Shown here in pieces: positions 17,229 through 25,967 of a stretch of 41,778 nucleotides of DNA. The translations under genes and the position numbers were made by a program. The notes beneath the pieces were generated by a model that worked only from the letters and a program-made list of their open reading frames with translations, did not search any database and was not told the origin of the DNA. The stretch covers positions 1-41,778 of the forward strand of contig JBMNOU010000009.1 of the NCBI GenBank assembly GCA_050943215.1. The letters run 5' to 3'. This DNA is from JBMNOU01 sp050943215. Its GTDB lineage: Bacteria > Bacillota > Clostridia > Christensenellales > SZUA-584. How positions within the stretch are numbered: position 1 is the stretch's first letter; the number at the start of each line of letters is the position of its first letter.

Positions 17229-18479
17229 ATGAGAAGGATCGTTATTGCTTTTTTGCTAATATTTTTGCTCACCGGGTGCGGTATTCAAATCCAGACGAAT
17301 TATGCCAATACACAATCCATCGGCCATAAAGCTATACTCAAAAAGCAGACAGTCGGGCCTCTTAATAGTAGCTTTGTCGAAGGCATTAATGCATTTGGCT
17401 TTGACACAGTAAGGACACTATATGATACGCAAAACAATCTGGCGTTTTCCCCTATTAGTGTCGAGCTTGCGCTTGCGATGACACGTACAGGGGCTTTAGG
17501 CAACACAGCTCAGGAGATCGCTCAAGCGCTGCACATCGATAAGCTAACGGATGATCAGATAATTGACGCCTGCAGGTCATTGATGTGGCGGGCCAATACG
17601 GGCGGAATGGAAGCAGCCAATGCTATTTGGCTCAGCAATGAATACACCTTCAGCGATAATTTTATCGGAACGTGTACAAACGACTTTATGGCCGACGCTA
17701 TGCCTCTCAAAATCCCTGGTGCCATGGACGCGATCAATGCGTGGGCCAACGAAAAAACGCACGGCAAGATAAAAAGTATACTGGAGCAGGAACTTGATCC
17801 GATGACGCGTATCGTGCTGTGCAATGCGCTATATTTTCTCGGCGATTGGGAAATCCCCTTTAAATCGAATGCTACATATGATGAGGAGTTTGCTGCGCCA
17901 AATAAAGTTGTGACGGTATCCTTTATGCATAGCGATTGGCAGGTTCCTTACATTAAAAACGATACTTTTTCAATGATAACACTTGATTTTAAAAGCCGGA
18001 GCGATGACGGTAAATATGCGATGGCATTGCTGTTACCCGCAAAGGGCACGGACATCGGCGAAACGCTCACTTCTCTTAATGCCGAGGCCTTTTTGGATGC
18101 GCTCAACGATCTTAAAACGCAGGAAGTTTTAATCAAGATACCAAAGTTCGAATATTCTTTTTTTACTTCTCTAAATAAAACGCTTAAAGACCTTGGCATG
18201 CAATCGGCCTTGTCGGAGGGTGCAGACTTTGGCACGATGACGGATGAGCCGAATAATATATATATTACCGACATATTGCATAAATGCTACATCCGTGTTG
18301 ATGAGCTAGGCGCAAAAGCCGCTGCCGTGACGGCCATCGTCGCGCCCGAATCCGCCGCACCGCCAATGGAAGAGCCGGCCACTTTTTATGCCGACAGGCC
18401 GTTTATGTTTGCGATCTATTCACGTGAAGATGGCACGGTTGCGTTTATGGGAGTAGTAAACGACCCAACCCTAAAATAA
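17229..18479 (+). CDS. Serpin, lipoprotein-anchored
   Basis: Suicide inhibitor of serine (or cysteine) proteases, displayed outside the membrane. The signal peptide ends in LLTGC, a good lipobox, so the mature protein should be lipid-anchored. The serpin fold is clear from NLAFSPISVELALAMTRTGA, ALYFLGDWEIPF, KIPKFEYSF and the final PFMFAIYSREDGTVAFMGVV. The hinge of the reactive loop is DELGAKAAAVTAIVAPESAA (about 357-376); counting from the hinge Glu as P17 puts P1-P1' at or near Ser-Ala, but loop length could shift this. Starts at the ATG with AAAGGAGG 7 nt upstream. Bacterial serpins of gut organisms often counter host or competitor proteases. Confidence 0.93.
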   Translation: MRRIVIAFLLIFLLTGCGIQIQTNYANTQSIGHKAILKKQTVGPLNSSFVEGINAFGFDTVRTLYDTQNNLAFSPISVELALAMTRTGALGNTAQEIAQALHIDKLTDDQIIDACRSLMWRANTGGMEAANAIWLSNEYTFSDNFIGTCTNDFMADAMPLKIPGAMDAINAWANEKTHGKIKSILEQELDPMTRIVLCNALYFLGDWEIPFKSNATYDEEFAAPNKVVTVSFMHSDWQVPYIKNDTFSMITLDFKSRSDDGKYAMALLLPAKGTDIGETLTSLNAEAFLDALNDLKTQEVLIKIPKFEYSFFTSLNKTLKDLGMQSALSEGADFGTMTDEPNNIYITDILHKCYIRVDELGAKAAAVTAIVAPESAAPPMEEPATFYADRPFMFAIYSREDGTVAFMGVVNDPTLK

Positions 18480-18480
18480 A

Positions 18481-18508
18481 GAAAGCAGGCTTTTGCCTGT
18501 TTTCTTGT
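18481..18508. terminator. Terminator between serpin and dnaB
   Basis: A 10-bp stem (18481-18490, GAAAGCAGGC, with 18495-18504, one G-T pair) with a TTTT loop. It lies between convergent genes. It has T-rich sequence on the plus side and only 5 bp separate it from the dnaB stop. Confidence 0.7.
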
Positions 18509-18509
18509 A

Positions 18510-19856
18510 TCAGTACGCATCTTCATCGCTTTGATCCGAAAGCTCGATAAACCGGGTGTATTCTCCTCTCCATCCGGCCTTGATCTCGCCCGTCGGCCCG
18601 CTTCTCTGCTTGGCGACAATCACCCGTGTAATATTGTCCGCCTCTTTGTTATAATAGCTTTCCCGATGGAGGAATATCACAGCATCCGCGTCCTGCTCAA
18701 TACTGCCCGATTCCCGAAGGTCGGAGAGCAGCGGCAGCTTAGATTCCCTCTTTTCATTTTCTCTTGACAGCTGGGATAAAAGTACTACAGGAAGGTCAAG
18801 CTCTTTTGCCATGATCTTAAGCGACCTTGTCATCGCGGATATTTCCTGTTGCCTGTTCTCCCGCCTGTCTTTGCCCGTCATCAGCTGGAGATAGTCGATG
18901 ACAATGAGGCCAAGGCCTTTTTCCTGTTTTAATCGCCGCGATTTCGCAAGCATCTCAAGTACGGTGATCGCCGGCGAGTCGTCAATATAGATCGGAGACT
19001 CACCCAGCTCTTTTACAGCCCCAGCCAGCTTGTCAAAATCATCATATGTCAGTCCGCCTGTCCTAGTTTTCTGGCTATCTACCAACGCTTCGCTGCATAG
19101 CAGCCTAAGCGCAAGCTGCTCGCGCGACATCTCAAGCGAAAATATAGCGACGGGAATGCGCTGTTTCACAGCAACATGCTGGGCAATGTTTAATGCAAAG
19201 CTCGTTTTGCCCATACCAGGGCGTCCGGCCACAACAATGAGCTGTGACCCCTGCAATCCGGATAACATTTTATCGAGCAGCTTAAACCCCGTCGGTATAC
19301 CGAGGAATCCGGATTCGTTGTTCATCGATTCGCCAATCAAAGTATAGCCTTCGAGCAATGCCTGCTTGATATGCTGCAGAGAATCGCGCTGCCGTTTAAC
19401 TGCGATCTTATAAATGATATCGCCCGCCCTATTGACGATATCAGCCGCTTCATCTGATGAGTTCAACGCATCCCTAATAATCTCGTTGCCCGCGGCAATC
19501 AGCGCACGCAGCAGAGAATTTTGCTCGATAATATCGATGTAATGCAGTATATTGGAAGCGCTGGGCACGCTGGCTGCAAGGTCTGCAATATATACGGTAT
19601 CATCCGCATCTTCCAACTGCCCATTTCTTTCCAGCTTGTCCACAACAGTGACGGTATCGATTGGCTTGCCCGTTTCAGCAAGATCCCGCATCGTTGAAAA
19701 AATTATTTGATTGCGCTTCGTATAAAAATCTTCATGAGACAACCGTTCTATCGCAATAAAAACAGCTTTGGGATCAAGGAACATGCTGCCAAGTACGCTT
19801 CTCTCCGCATCTATGTTGTGGGGCAGCCTAAACGCTGCCTTTTCATTCAGCTCCAT
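18510..19856 (-). CDS. dnaB: Replicative DNA helicase DnaB
   Basis: Hexameric 5'-3' helicase of the replication fork. The N-terminal primase-interaction domain starts with LPHNIDAERSVLGSMFLDPKA. The RecA-like ATPase has Walker A GRPGMGKTS (about residues 211-219), SLEMSREQLALRLL, Walker B LIVIDYLQLM and the C-terminal VILLSQLSRENEKR-like region (VVLLSQLSREN). There are 448 residues, standard length, and no intein. It follows rplI by 14 bp on the minus strand, the conserved Firmicutes order. Confidence 0.97.
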   Translation of the reverse strand: MELNEKAAFRLPHNIDAERSVLGSMFLDPKAVFIAIERLSHEDFYTKRNQIIFSTMRDLAETGKPIDTVTVVDKLERNGQLEDADDTVYIADLAASVPSASNILHYIDIIEQNSLLRALIAAGNEIIRDALNSSDEAADIVNRAGDIIYKIAVKRQRDSLQHIKQALLEGYTLIGESMNNESGFLGIPTGFKLLDKMLSGLQGSQLIVVAGRPGMGKTSFALNIAQHVAVKQRIPVAIFSLEMSREQLALRLLCSEALVDSQKTRTGGLTYDDFDKLAGAVKELGESPIYIDDSPAITVLEMLAKSRRLKQEKGLGLIVIDYLQLMTGKDRRENRQQEISAMTRSLKIMAKELDLPVVLLSQLSRENEKRESKLPLLSDLRESGSIEQDADAVIFLHRESYYNKEADNITRVIVAKQRSGPTGEIKAGWRGEYTRFIELSDQSDEDAY

Positions 19857-19870
19857 AATGCCCTTCCTGT

Positions 19871-20323
19871 TTATTCTTCGGCTGCCTCAACACTAACAAT
19901 CATATCAGCGCTAATACCCGCATAGACCTTTATCTGTAGCTTTGATTCGCCAAGATCTTTGATATTATCTGCCATCACAATCTTCTTTTTGTCTATCTCA
20001 ATACCATGCTGATGAAGGATTGCTTCGGAAATCTCCTTAGCTGTCACCGAGCCGAAAAGCCGGCCGTTTTCACCACATTTGGCTTTGACTACTACTTTGA
20101 GTCCGCTCAGCTTTTTTGCCGCTTCTTCAGCAGAAAGTCTTTCAAGCATACGCCTCTTTTCATTAGCCTGCTGCTGCTGCTTTGCAATGTTGAGATTCTG
20201 CGCCGAAGCCTCTTTCGCAAGTCCTTTCGGCAAAAGATAGTTTCTTGCATATCCGTCGCTAACATTAATTATATCACCGGCGTATCCTCTGCCTTTTATA
20301 TCTGCTGTTAAAATCACTTTCAT
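19871..20323 (-). CDS. rplI: Ribosomal protein L9
   Basis: Large-subunit protein binding 23S rRNA domain V and stabilising the L1 stalk region. It begins MKVILTADIKGRGYAGDIIN, with the family's GYARNYLLPKGLA motif directly after. A long charged connecting helix (residues about 40-75) joins to the C-terminal domain, ending in KVYAGISADMIVSVEA. 150 residues, normal. It sits between the gdpP and dnaB genes, as in many Firmicutes. Confidence 0.97.
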   Translation of the reverse strand: MKVILTADIKGRGYAGDIINVSDGYARNYLLPKGLAKEASAQNLNIAKQQQQANEKRRMLERLSAEEAAKKLSGLKVVVKAKCGENGRLFGSVTAKEISEAILHQHGIEIDKKKIVMADNIKDLGESKLQIKVYAGISADMIVSVEAAEE

Positions 20324-20328
20324 TTCGA

Positions 20329-22182
20329 CTAATCCTCTCTTACATAATTTTTAATCGCTTTTTTTAGTTTTTTGTTGGCTGTTTCCATATCCGTGTCTTT
20401 AAGTTTGACGGCTGCAATCGTGGCATGACCTCCGCCGCCCATGCTCTCTAGGATCAACTGAACATTTACTTCACCCAAAGACCGTCCGCTGATCACTGCA
20501 TTATCGTCTATCCGACTGATCACAAACGATGCCCTAATGCCCCTTATCGTCAGCAATGCATCTGCTGCCTGAGCGGCAATCAACGCTGCGTTAGCAAGGC
20601 CCTCTGGACACTGGGCAATCGCAACGCCGTTTTCGAGTATCTCAGCATTTTTTACGATATCCGTTTTTGCAGCATATGTCTTTATATCATCCTGAACAAG
20701 CTGTCTCGTCACAGTCGTATCTGCGCCGTAGCGCCTTAAATAAGAAGCCGCCTCAAATGTCCGAACGCCCGTATTAAGCGAAAACCCTTTGGTATCCATC
20801 GTGATTCCGCATAGCAGCGCCTCAAGGTCAATCGGCAAAGGCTTTATGTCTTCTCCAAAATACTGCAGCAGCTCAGTCACAAGCTCACAAGCGGATGAGG
20901 AATACGGTTCATGGTAATAAAGCGACGCTTTTTCGATATTTGTCGATCCACGCAAATGATGGTCGATCACCACTATCGTATCGGCTAGCTCAAGCAAAAA
21001 CGGTGCAACGGTAAATCCGGCTATCTGCGTATCCACGACTACAAGCATGCTTGCGGGGCTGATTTTGCCGGCGGCCTCCTGCGCAGTCACAATGGCTGAT
21101 GAGTATGTTTCTATAGTGGCAAGTTTTTCAAGCATTGGTCCTATTGAAGGATTCGGGTTGTCAACCACGATATAGGTTTTTTTGCCGACATGCCTGGCAC
21201 ATGCCGCGATACCGAGCGACGCTCCGATGCAGTCAAGGTCGGGCGCTTCGTGTCCCATCACAAAAACATCGCTGCACTGTTCCATCAGATTGCGCAATGC
21301 GTGGCTGATCATCCGCGACTTAACCTTACTTCTTCTGTACGGTGCCTTTGACGTTCCGCTAAAAAATATATACTTATCGCCCTGCTTAATAACGGCCTGA
21401 TCTCCGCCGCGTCCGAGTGCAAGCTCTAACGCCTTGCCTGCAAAATCTGCCGATTGCTCCGGGTTTTCACCGACGCCGACAGCGATCGAGAGCGTAGGCC
21501 CCAGCGTCGATTGAGTCTGCCTTATATCTTCCAATATGCGGAACTTAGACGCACGCAGCGTTGACAAGAACCGCCGCTCGAATACACAAATATATCTCCC
21601 CCTATCCATTCTGATAAAAATGGCTGACAGAGTTTTGGCAAGCGCAACGATACGCATTTCGACCCCGGCGACAATCTCAGAAATCTCCGTCTGCTGTATC
21701 TCTGCTGCAAGCTCGTCGTAATTGTCGATCTGGATATAACACACAACGGGAAGAAAACTCTGATAAAGCTTTTTTGCCTCTACGGTATTTTCTATATCTA
21801 CCAGTCTGTATAGCAGCATTTCTGTGTTTTTATTCTTGACCGGAAAAAGCTCTTTTTTATACGGCTTACCGTTGATTAAAATCTTCTTGTCCTTTTCGGG
21901 TATGTTAATGCCCGGGATCATCTTGTTGATATTGCACAAGGCGCCGTATCCAGCAATATTTCTGAATGCCAGATTACACCACTTGATATTCCCCGAAAGC
22001 GCCGTCAGGGCCGTTGGAATAGACATTGTATCAAGGTACGTAAGGAGCGCTTCTTCCTCAGATAGCGTTTTCATCACGAGCCGCTGCCATTTTATTTTTT
22101 GAAGTGTGACAAACGCCACGTACAGTACCGCGAGCACGAGGCAAAAGATCGTAACAACGATACCAAACCAGATACTGTGCAT
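20329..22182 (-). CDS. gdpP: c-di-AMP phosphodiesterase GdpP
   Basis: Membrane-bound enzyme that degrades cyclic di-AMP, controlling osmolyte uptake and wall homeostasis. From the ATG there is one membrane helix, a PAS-like region (about 50-130) and a degenerate GGDEF domain ending ALGRGGDQAVIK. The DHH domain has GHEAPDLDCIG (310-320), VVDTQ (about 382-386) and DHH at 407-409, and the DHHA1 domain has GGGGHATIAA. Orthologues have two N-terminal helices. In frame upstream of this ATG lie 27 more codons encoding such a helix (NSKIRLFTTEYIYFLFALVI), but they begin at ACG (22263), 8 nt after a strong GGGAGGG. The true start may thus be 22263; I give the conservative ATG. Confidence 0.93.
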   Translation of the reverse strand: MHSIWFGIVVTIFCLVLAVLYVAFVTLQKIKWQRLVMKTLSEEEALLTYLDTMSIPTALTALSGNIKWCNLAFRNIAGYGALCNINKMIPGINIPEKDKKILINGKPYKKELFPVKNKNTEMLLYRLVDIENTVEAKKLYQSFLPVVCYIQIDNYDELAAEIQQTEISEIVAGVEMRIVALAKTLSAIFIRMDRGRYICVFERRFLSTLRASKFRILEDIRQTQSTLGPTLSIAVGVGENPEQSADFAGKALELALGRGGDQAVIKQGDKYIFFSGTSKAPYRRSKVKSRMISHALRNLMEQCSDVFVMGHEAPDLDCIGASLGIAACARHVGKKTYIVVDNPNPSIGPMLEKLATIETYSSAIVTAQEAAGKISPASMLVVVDTQIAGFTVAPFLLELADTIVVIDHHLRGSTNIEKASLYYHEPYSSSACELVTELLQYFGEDIKPLPIDLEALLCGITMDTKGFSLNTGVRTFEAASYLRRYGADTTVTRQLVQDDIKTYAAKTDIVKNAEILENGVAIAQCPEGLANAALIAAQAADALLTIRGIRASFVISRIDDNAVISGRSLGEVNVQLILESMGGGGHATIAAVKLKDTDMETANKKLKKAIKNYVRED

Positions 22183-22267
22183 AAACGCAGCGGCCCCGGC
22201 AATAACGAGCGCAAATAAGAAGTAAATATATTCCGTTGTAAATAAACGAATCTTACTGTTCGTACGA

Positions 22268-23287
22268 CTATCCCTCCCTTTGGCTGATGCGTTTCCTTAT
22301 CCCAACAGCATTTTCTAGTAAACCGACCCAAATAAGTATACTGCTTAGTATCAGCGTTACCACAATATGCAGCAAGACTCTTGCGCCAATACCCATATTA
22401 CGCTTTTTATAGAAAAAGTCCAATAAGCTCAATCCCTGCACAACAAAAACAAAAGCATAAACATAATATAATGTTAGCTCTAAAACATCAAATGACTGCC
22501 AGCCATAGCTGGCCCCGATCGCTGCAGCAAAATAGGAAAGGATATAGGCCAGCCAGAATCTTTTTGGCAATACGTATTCACTTAATGACGGTATCATAAT
22601 TACATCAATCTTTTGTTTTTTAGCAATGGCTCGGGGTATGACATAATATAAAAGCCCAGTAATCATCGAATACACGGCAATACCGGCAACAAACAAGAAA
22701 TTAAGCGTTTCTCTTAGCTTATCCTGTATCTCGGCGATCGCCGTAGCCGGCGGCGTAGCGGTAACAACTTCTTGCGTCACTGCGCCCGACAGTATATCCG
22801 AATATCTCGCCATTTGATACAACGTCTTAATATCTTTATCGCCAAGCGCTTTTATGTTTTCTCCGATGTAGTCTACGATAAAATCAACAACGGATTTACC
22901 CGTGAACAGCGAAAGCATGCCTATCGCAAGCGCGATCCCCACTAGAGCGGCAGCGCTCGAAACAATCACGCTGTCTCTGAAACGTTTCTTTGATCTGATA
23001 GCATATGCCGCTGCAAAACAAACGGGCAAAAATGCCGCTGCCCATATACAGGTAACATTAAAATTCAAAAGACAAATGGTTGTAAAGCTTAGAATGGATG
23101 CAGCGCCTCCAAACAAAAAGCCGCATCTAACGATCGCATATACCAGAACGAAAGGTACCGCAATGATGATAACCGGCATATCAAGCCCCAAATACATCAA
23201 AGCCGTTGCAGTCAGGTACGCGATTAGCACATTTTTATATTCTTCTTTTTTTATCCTGTCCAAAACCCCTTGTATTCCCGCTTTCAA
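22268..23287 (-). CDS. DUF2232 membrane protein (YybS-like)
   Basis: Polytopic membrane protein of the DUF2232 family, role unknown, regularly found directly before gdpP. About eight hydrophobic helices are visible, with a large loop (residues about 125-190) containing FTGKSVVDFIVDYIGENI. The start is uncertain: the TTG at 23287 gives the usual MKAGIQGV-type N-terminus but lacks a good ribosome binding site. It would overlap the MazG-like gene by 53 bp. Later TTG or GTG codons are possible. The stop codon is next to the GGGAGGG that belongs to gdpP. Confidence 0.8.
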   Translation of the reverse strand: MKAGIQGVLDRIKKEEYKNVLIAYLTATALMYLGLDMPVIIIAVPFVLVYAIVRCGFLFGGAASILSFTTICLLNFNVTCIWAAAFLPVCFAAAYAIRSKKRFRDSVIVSSAAALVGIALAIGMLSLFTGKSVVDFIVDYIGENIKALGDKDIKTLYQMARYSDILSGAVTQEVVTATPPATAIAEIQDKLRETLNFLFVAGIAVYSMITGLLYYVIPRAIAKKQKIDVIMIPSLSEYVLPKRFWLAYILSYFAAAIGASYGWQSFDVLELTLYYVYAFVFVVQGLSLLDFFYKKRNMGIGARVLLHIVVTLILSSILIWVGLLENAVGIRKRISQREG

Positions 23288-23600
23288 AATGTTTTTTCAA
23301 TAAAGACAAATCTCCGTAATCGACCTCCAAAACATGTTCGTCTTCTATCCCGGCTTCTGCTTTTTTTAAGATGTCCGTATCAAGTTCAGCATATGATATG
23401 CCGCACCTTCTTGCCAGAACATACGCGAGCAGCACTGTTCCGCTTAGTGTGTCAATGAGCTCGGTCCGACCGCTGGGTGAAAGGGTCGCCCTGATTACAT
23501 CTGCCGCTTCACCAACAAATTCCGCCTTTAAAACCTCTATCATTTTTGCATTTGAGGCAACGTTCATAGACTGGTGCATAATTATACCATCCTTATTCAT
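23235..23600 (-). CDS. MazG-like family protein
   Basis: A 121-residue all-helical protein of the MazG-like group often seen before DUF2232/gdpP in Clostridia. MazG enzymes hydrolyse nucleoside triphosphates. Helix I carries EFVGEAADVIRA, and ELIDTLSGTVLLAYVLAR follows, resembling the ExxE…ExxD metal-binding frame. One or more ligands seem displaced, so catalytic activity is uncertain. First gene of the minus-strand operon MazG-like, DUF2232, gdpP, rplI, dnaB. Confidence 0.75.
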   Translation of the reverse strand: MNKDGIIMHQSMNVASNAKMIEVLKAEFVGEAADVIRATLSPSGRTELIDTLSGTVLLAYVLARRCGISYAELDTDILKKAEAGIEDEHVLEVDYGDLSLLKKHFESGNTRGFGQDKKRRI

Positions 23601-23631
23601 TATGAACCCAACACCTCTTTATAGTGTCTTT

Positions 23632-23660
23632 ATTCTATATGTTAAATAAAGAATAGTCAA
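23632..23660 (-). promoter_or_regulatory. Sigma-A promoter of the gdpP-rplI-dnaB operon
   Basis: On the minus strand TTGACT (23660-23655) and TAGAAT (23637-23632) are 17 bp apart, each matching consensus at 5 of 6 positions. The promoter lies about 32 bp upstream of the MazG-like start. Confidence 0.7.
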
Positions 23661-23734
23661 TGAAAAACACCCCGTCTTTAGGGCTTTGGGGGCTTTGCAT
23701 TAATCAGCCTTCGGGTATAAGGTAGGTACCCGGG

Positions 23735-23780
23735 GTAAAATAAAAAACCGCACGTCTTTGTGATTTAAACAACGTGCGGT
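23735..23780 (-). terminator. Terminator of spo0A
   Basis: Arms ACCGCACGT (23747-23755) and ACGTGCGGT (23772-23780) form a perfect 9-bp stem with a 16-nt loop. On the minus strand the stem is followed by TTTTTTATTTT. It begins 12 bp after the spo0A stop. Confidence 0.85.
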
Positions 23781-23792
23781 GCTGTTTTCGTT

Positions 23793-24563
23793 TTACGCAC
23801 TTCTGTCCATTATCAGCTTGTCCGCCATCAAAGCAATAAATTCACCATTTGTCGGTTTATCATTGTTTGTGTATATATTATAGCCAAGAAACGAATTGAT
23901 ATTCTCTATCTTGCCTCTCGACCAAGCCACTTCAATCGCATGGCGTATTGCTCTTTCTACTTTACTCGGGCTCGTTTCAAAAGGTTCGGCTATGCCAGGG
24001 TAAAGCTTCTTTGTAATCGAATTAATGAGTTCTGGGTTTTTTACCACCATTTTTATCGCTTCACGCAAGAAATGATATCCTTTGATATGTGCTGGAATGC
24101 CGATGGATAGGAATACGGCTGTTATTTTCTCATCAAGCGTCCTTGAACGGATGGGTGTCGGCGTCCGCCGGGTAGCCACCACCCTATGCCCGAACATATC
24201 CTGCAAACGCCTATATAAGATATCTTTATTGAACGGTTTGATCATATAATACTTTGCGCCAAGGTCACAAGCCAATTTGACCATTTTCTCGTTTCCCACA
24301 GCCGAAACAACAATCGTTGCCGGCATCGTTTCAAATTCGGATGTATTAAATCTCTCGAGCAGTGACAATCCGTCTGCTTCAGGCATAATCATGTCAATGA
24401 TCAACGCATCCGGTGTCAGTTCTTTTATCATCCCGACCGCTTCTATCGGGTTACTGCAGGATCCCACTACCTCTACGTCATTTTTGGTGTTAAAGAACTT
24501 GGTAAGCATTTCATTCAGTTGCGTATTGTCTTCAATTATCAGCAACTTTATTTTTTTGTCCAT
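23793..24563 (-). CDS. spo0A: Sporulation master regulator Spo0A
   Basis: Response regulator that commits the cell to sporulation after phosphorylation. The receiver domain (1-120) has the acidic pair in IIEDN, the phospho-acceptor Asp57 in LIIDMIMPEADG and the KPF lysine. The C-terminal DNA-binding domain is unmistakable: KGYHFLREAIKMV, KLYPGIAEPFETSPSKVERA and the recognition helix followed by IRHAIEVAWSRG. Start at 24563 (GGAG 8 nt upstream), giving 256 residues; the ATG at 24581 is less likely. Its presence is the main evidence for an endospore-forming Bacillota. It has its own promoter and terminator. Confidence 0.97.
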   Translation of the reverse strand: MDKKIKLLIIEDNTQLNEMLTKFFNTKNDVEVVGSCSNPIEAVGMIKELTPDALIIDMIMPEADGLSLLERFNTSEFETMPATIVVSAVGNEKMVKLACDLGAKYYMIKPFNKDILYRRLQDMFGHRVVATRRTPTPIRSRTLDEKITAVFLSIGIPAHIKGYHFLREAIKMVVKNPELINSITKKLYPGIAEPFETSPSKVERAIRHAIEVAWSRGKIENINSFLGYNIYTNNDKPTNGEFIALMADKLIMDRSA

Positions 24564-24657
24564 AAAACCTACTCCTTTCATATTTGTTCAATTCGGATAC
24601 CCCCAAAAAAATGACGTTTTGTGTCGGAACATACCAATATAAACAATATTTGTTAAT

Positions 24658-24686
24658 ATTCTAACATGCGGTTTGTTTTTTTACAA
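24658..24686 (-). promoter_or_regulatory. Candidate promoter of spo0A
   Basis: On the minus strand TTGTAA (24686-24681) and TAGAAT (24663-24658) are 17 bp apart, about 95 bp upstream of the spo0A start. No convincing sigma-H promoter was seen. Confidence 0.5.
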
Positions 24687-24807
24687 TGGTGTTTTTAATA
24701 TTAAAAATTTTTTCGGCTCATTTCTTAGGAAAAGGCTATTTTCGTGCAAATTTTATCTTAAATACATTAATATATTATGACATGACAAAATTCGCGCGGC
24801 ACGCCGT

Positions 24808-24839
24808 GTCTGTAGACATCTTTTTTTGTGTCTACAGAC
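24808..24839. repeat. Perfect 11-bp inverted repeat
   Basis: Arms GTCTGTAGACA (24808-24818) and TGTCTACAGAC (24829-24839) enclose a 10-nt T-rich loop. Each arm is itself nearly palindromic. It starts 16 bp downstream of the stop of the RsfA-like gene, so it may be a transcript-end hairpin, but no T-run follows on the minus strand. An operator is the alternative. Confidence 0.6.
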
Positions 24840-24854
24840 TAATCATAAAGACAA

Positions 24855-25730
24855 TCATAGCGCATCAACATTACTATGGGACCCGTCTTTAAGCCATTCG
24901 CCAAGCCCTGCTAAGCCTTCAAGCTCTTTTGTATCTGAAAATGCCGAGTTGATCTTTATCAGCTGCTCAAAAAGCGTTGCGGCCTTAACGCTTCTTTCCA
25001 TCTCTTTTTTAAGCTTTGCATTAAGCTCTTTGATATTGGCATTAAGCGCTGCATTTTCCTTCTTAATGCTCTCGTTCTGCGCGCAGAGCATTTCAATCTC
25101 CTGTTCAATATTCATTTTCGATGCTGCCAGCGTCGCGATTTTTGCAAGTCCTTTAAAGAAATTTTTCACATCTATATCCGAAGAAACAAGTGCTTTTGCC
25201 ACATTCTCAGGAATGTACCTGTTCTCCTTTCCAAGTGCGGTGCTTGGTTTATGCGCTTCGTATGGATTCAAATACTTTTCATTTTCTTTGTCCATATCTG
25301 CCATGACCCTCTCAACAAGAGAGCGTCCGGTTTTTATAAGGCTGCGGTATTTATTCTGGTACCTGAGCATCAACGTCTTATCACCGCTAGCAAGATTAAG
25401 GCTTGCACCTCTTATTGATTCGCCTTTTGCACCAGCAGCAAGAAGCGTCCTAAGCAGCATATAGATCTCTTCTTTTGTAAACGGTGTAAACGTTGAAGGC
25501 TTTTGTTCTATCTCTCCCGTTTCTTTGACTTTCATATAATAGTAGTTTCTGACGCTATTTGGTTTGCGCCCCGTATTTTTTGCTACGGTTTCAAATACGC
25601 GTTTTAACGGCGCGCCGATTTTTTGCGCTTTTTTCACTTCATCCCAAAGCATCAGCTTTTCTTCATCTTTCCAGCCTGTTCTAAGAGAAATTTCAAAACT
25701 CGAAAGCCCAACTGCATTGTTCATATCCAT
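24855..25730 (-). CDS. RsfA-like Myb/SANT-domain regulator with coiled coil
   Basis: A 291-residue putative DNA-binding protein. The N-terminal Myb-like helices are RTGWKDEEKLMLWDEVKKA and VFETVAKNTGRKPNSVRNYY (residues about 17-65). These resemble the prespore regulator RsfA of Bacillus and related Clostridia proteins. The C-terminal third (about 205-265) is a heptad-like, Lys/Glu-rich coiled coil, fitting a dimer. It is placed just upstream of spo0A in the direction of transcription, about 290 bp away. A link to sporulation is inference from family and neighbour. The ATG is preceded by AAGGGG at 8 nt. Confidence 0.7.
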   Translation of the reverse strand: MDMNNAVGLSSFEISLRTGWKDEEKLMLWDEVKKAQKIGAPLKRVFETVAKNTGRKPNSVRNYYYMKVKETGEIEQKPSTFTPFTKEEIYMLLRTLLAAGAKGESIRGASLNLASGDKTLMLRYQNKYRSLIKTGRSLVERVMADMDKENEKYLNPYEAHKPSTALGKENRYIPENVAKALVSSDIDVKNFFKGLAKIATLAASKMNIEQEIEMLCAQNESIKKENAALNANIKELNAKLKKEMERSVKAATLFEQLIKINSAFSDTKELEGLAGLGEWLKDGSHSNVDAL

Positions 25731-25819
25731 GTTCCTTACCCCTTATAATAAGATTTTTATGTATATTATTCTCTTATACCATCCGTTTTATTCCGATTTT
25801 TAACAATTTATTAAAAAAA

Positions 25820-25839
25820 CAAACGCGTTACATCGTTTG
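25820..25839. repeat. Hairpin in divergent promoter region
   Basis: CAAACG (25820-25825) and CGTTTG (25834-25839) with an 8-nt loop, flanked by an A-run and a short T-run. It lies between divergent genes, where a terminator is not expected. It may be an operator or a transcription insulator. The rest of 25731-25967 is AT-rich with no other clear signal. Confidence 0.35.
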
Positions 25840-25967
25840 CTTTTGTATGTCAATTTTAAAATAATATTAATCCGGTTTGTATATAGTTATGCGGCAGCCC
25901 CACTTGTTAGAATTGTGTATCACAACCACAGTTGCTGAATATATATATTGTACAAGGGGGAAACAAT

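Noticed and set aside
24622..24628. TGTCGGA as a Spo0A box upstream of spo0A
   Set aside because: Only 6 of 7 bases match TGTCGAA, and a single near match is expected by chance in a region of this size.
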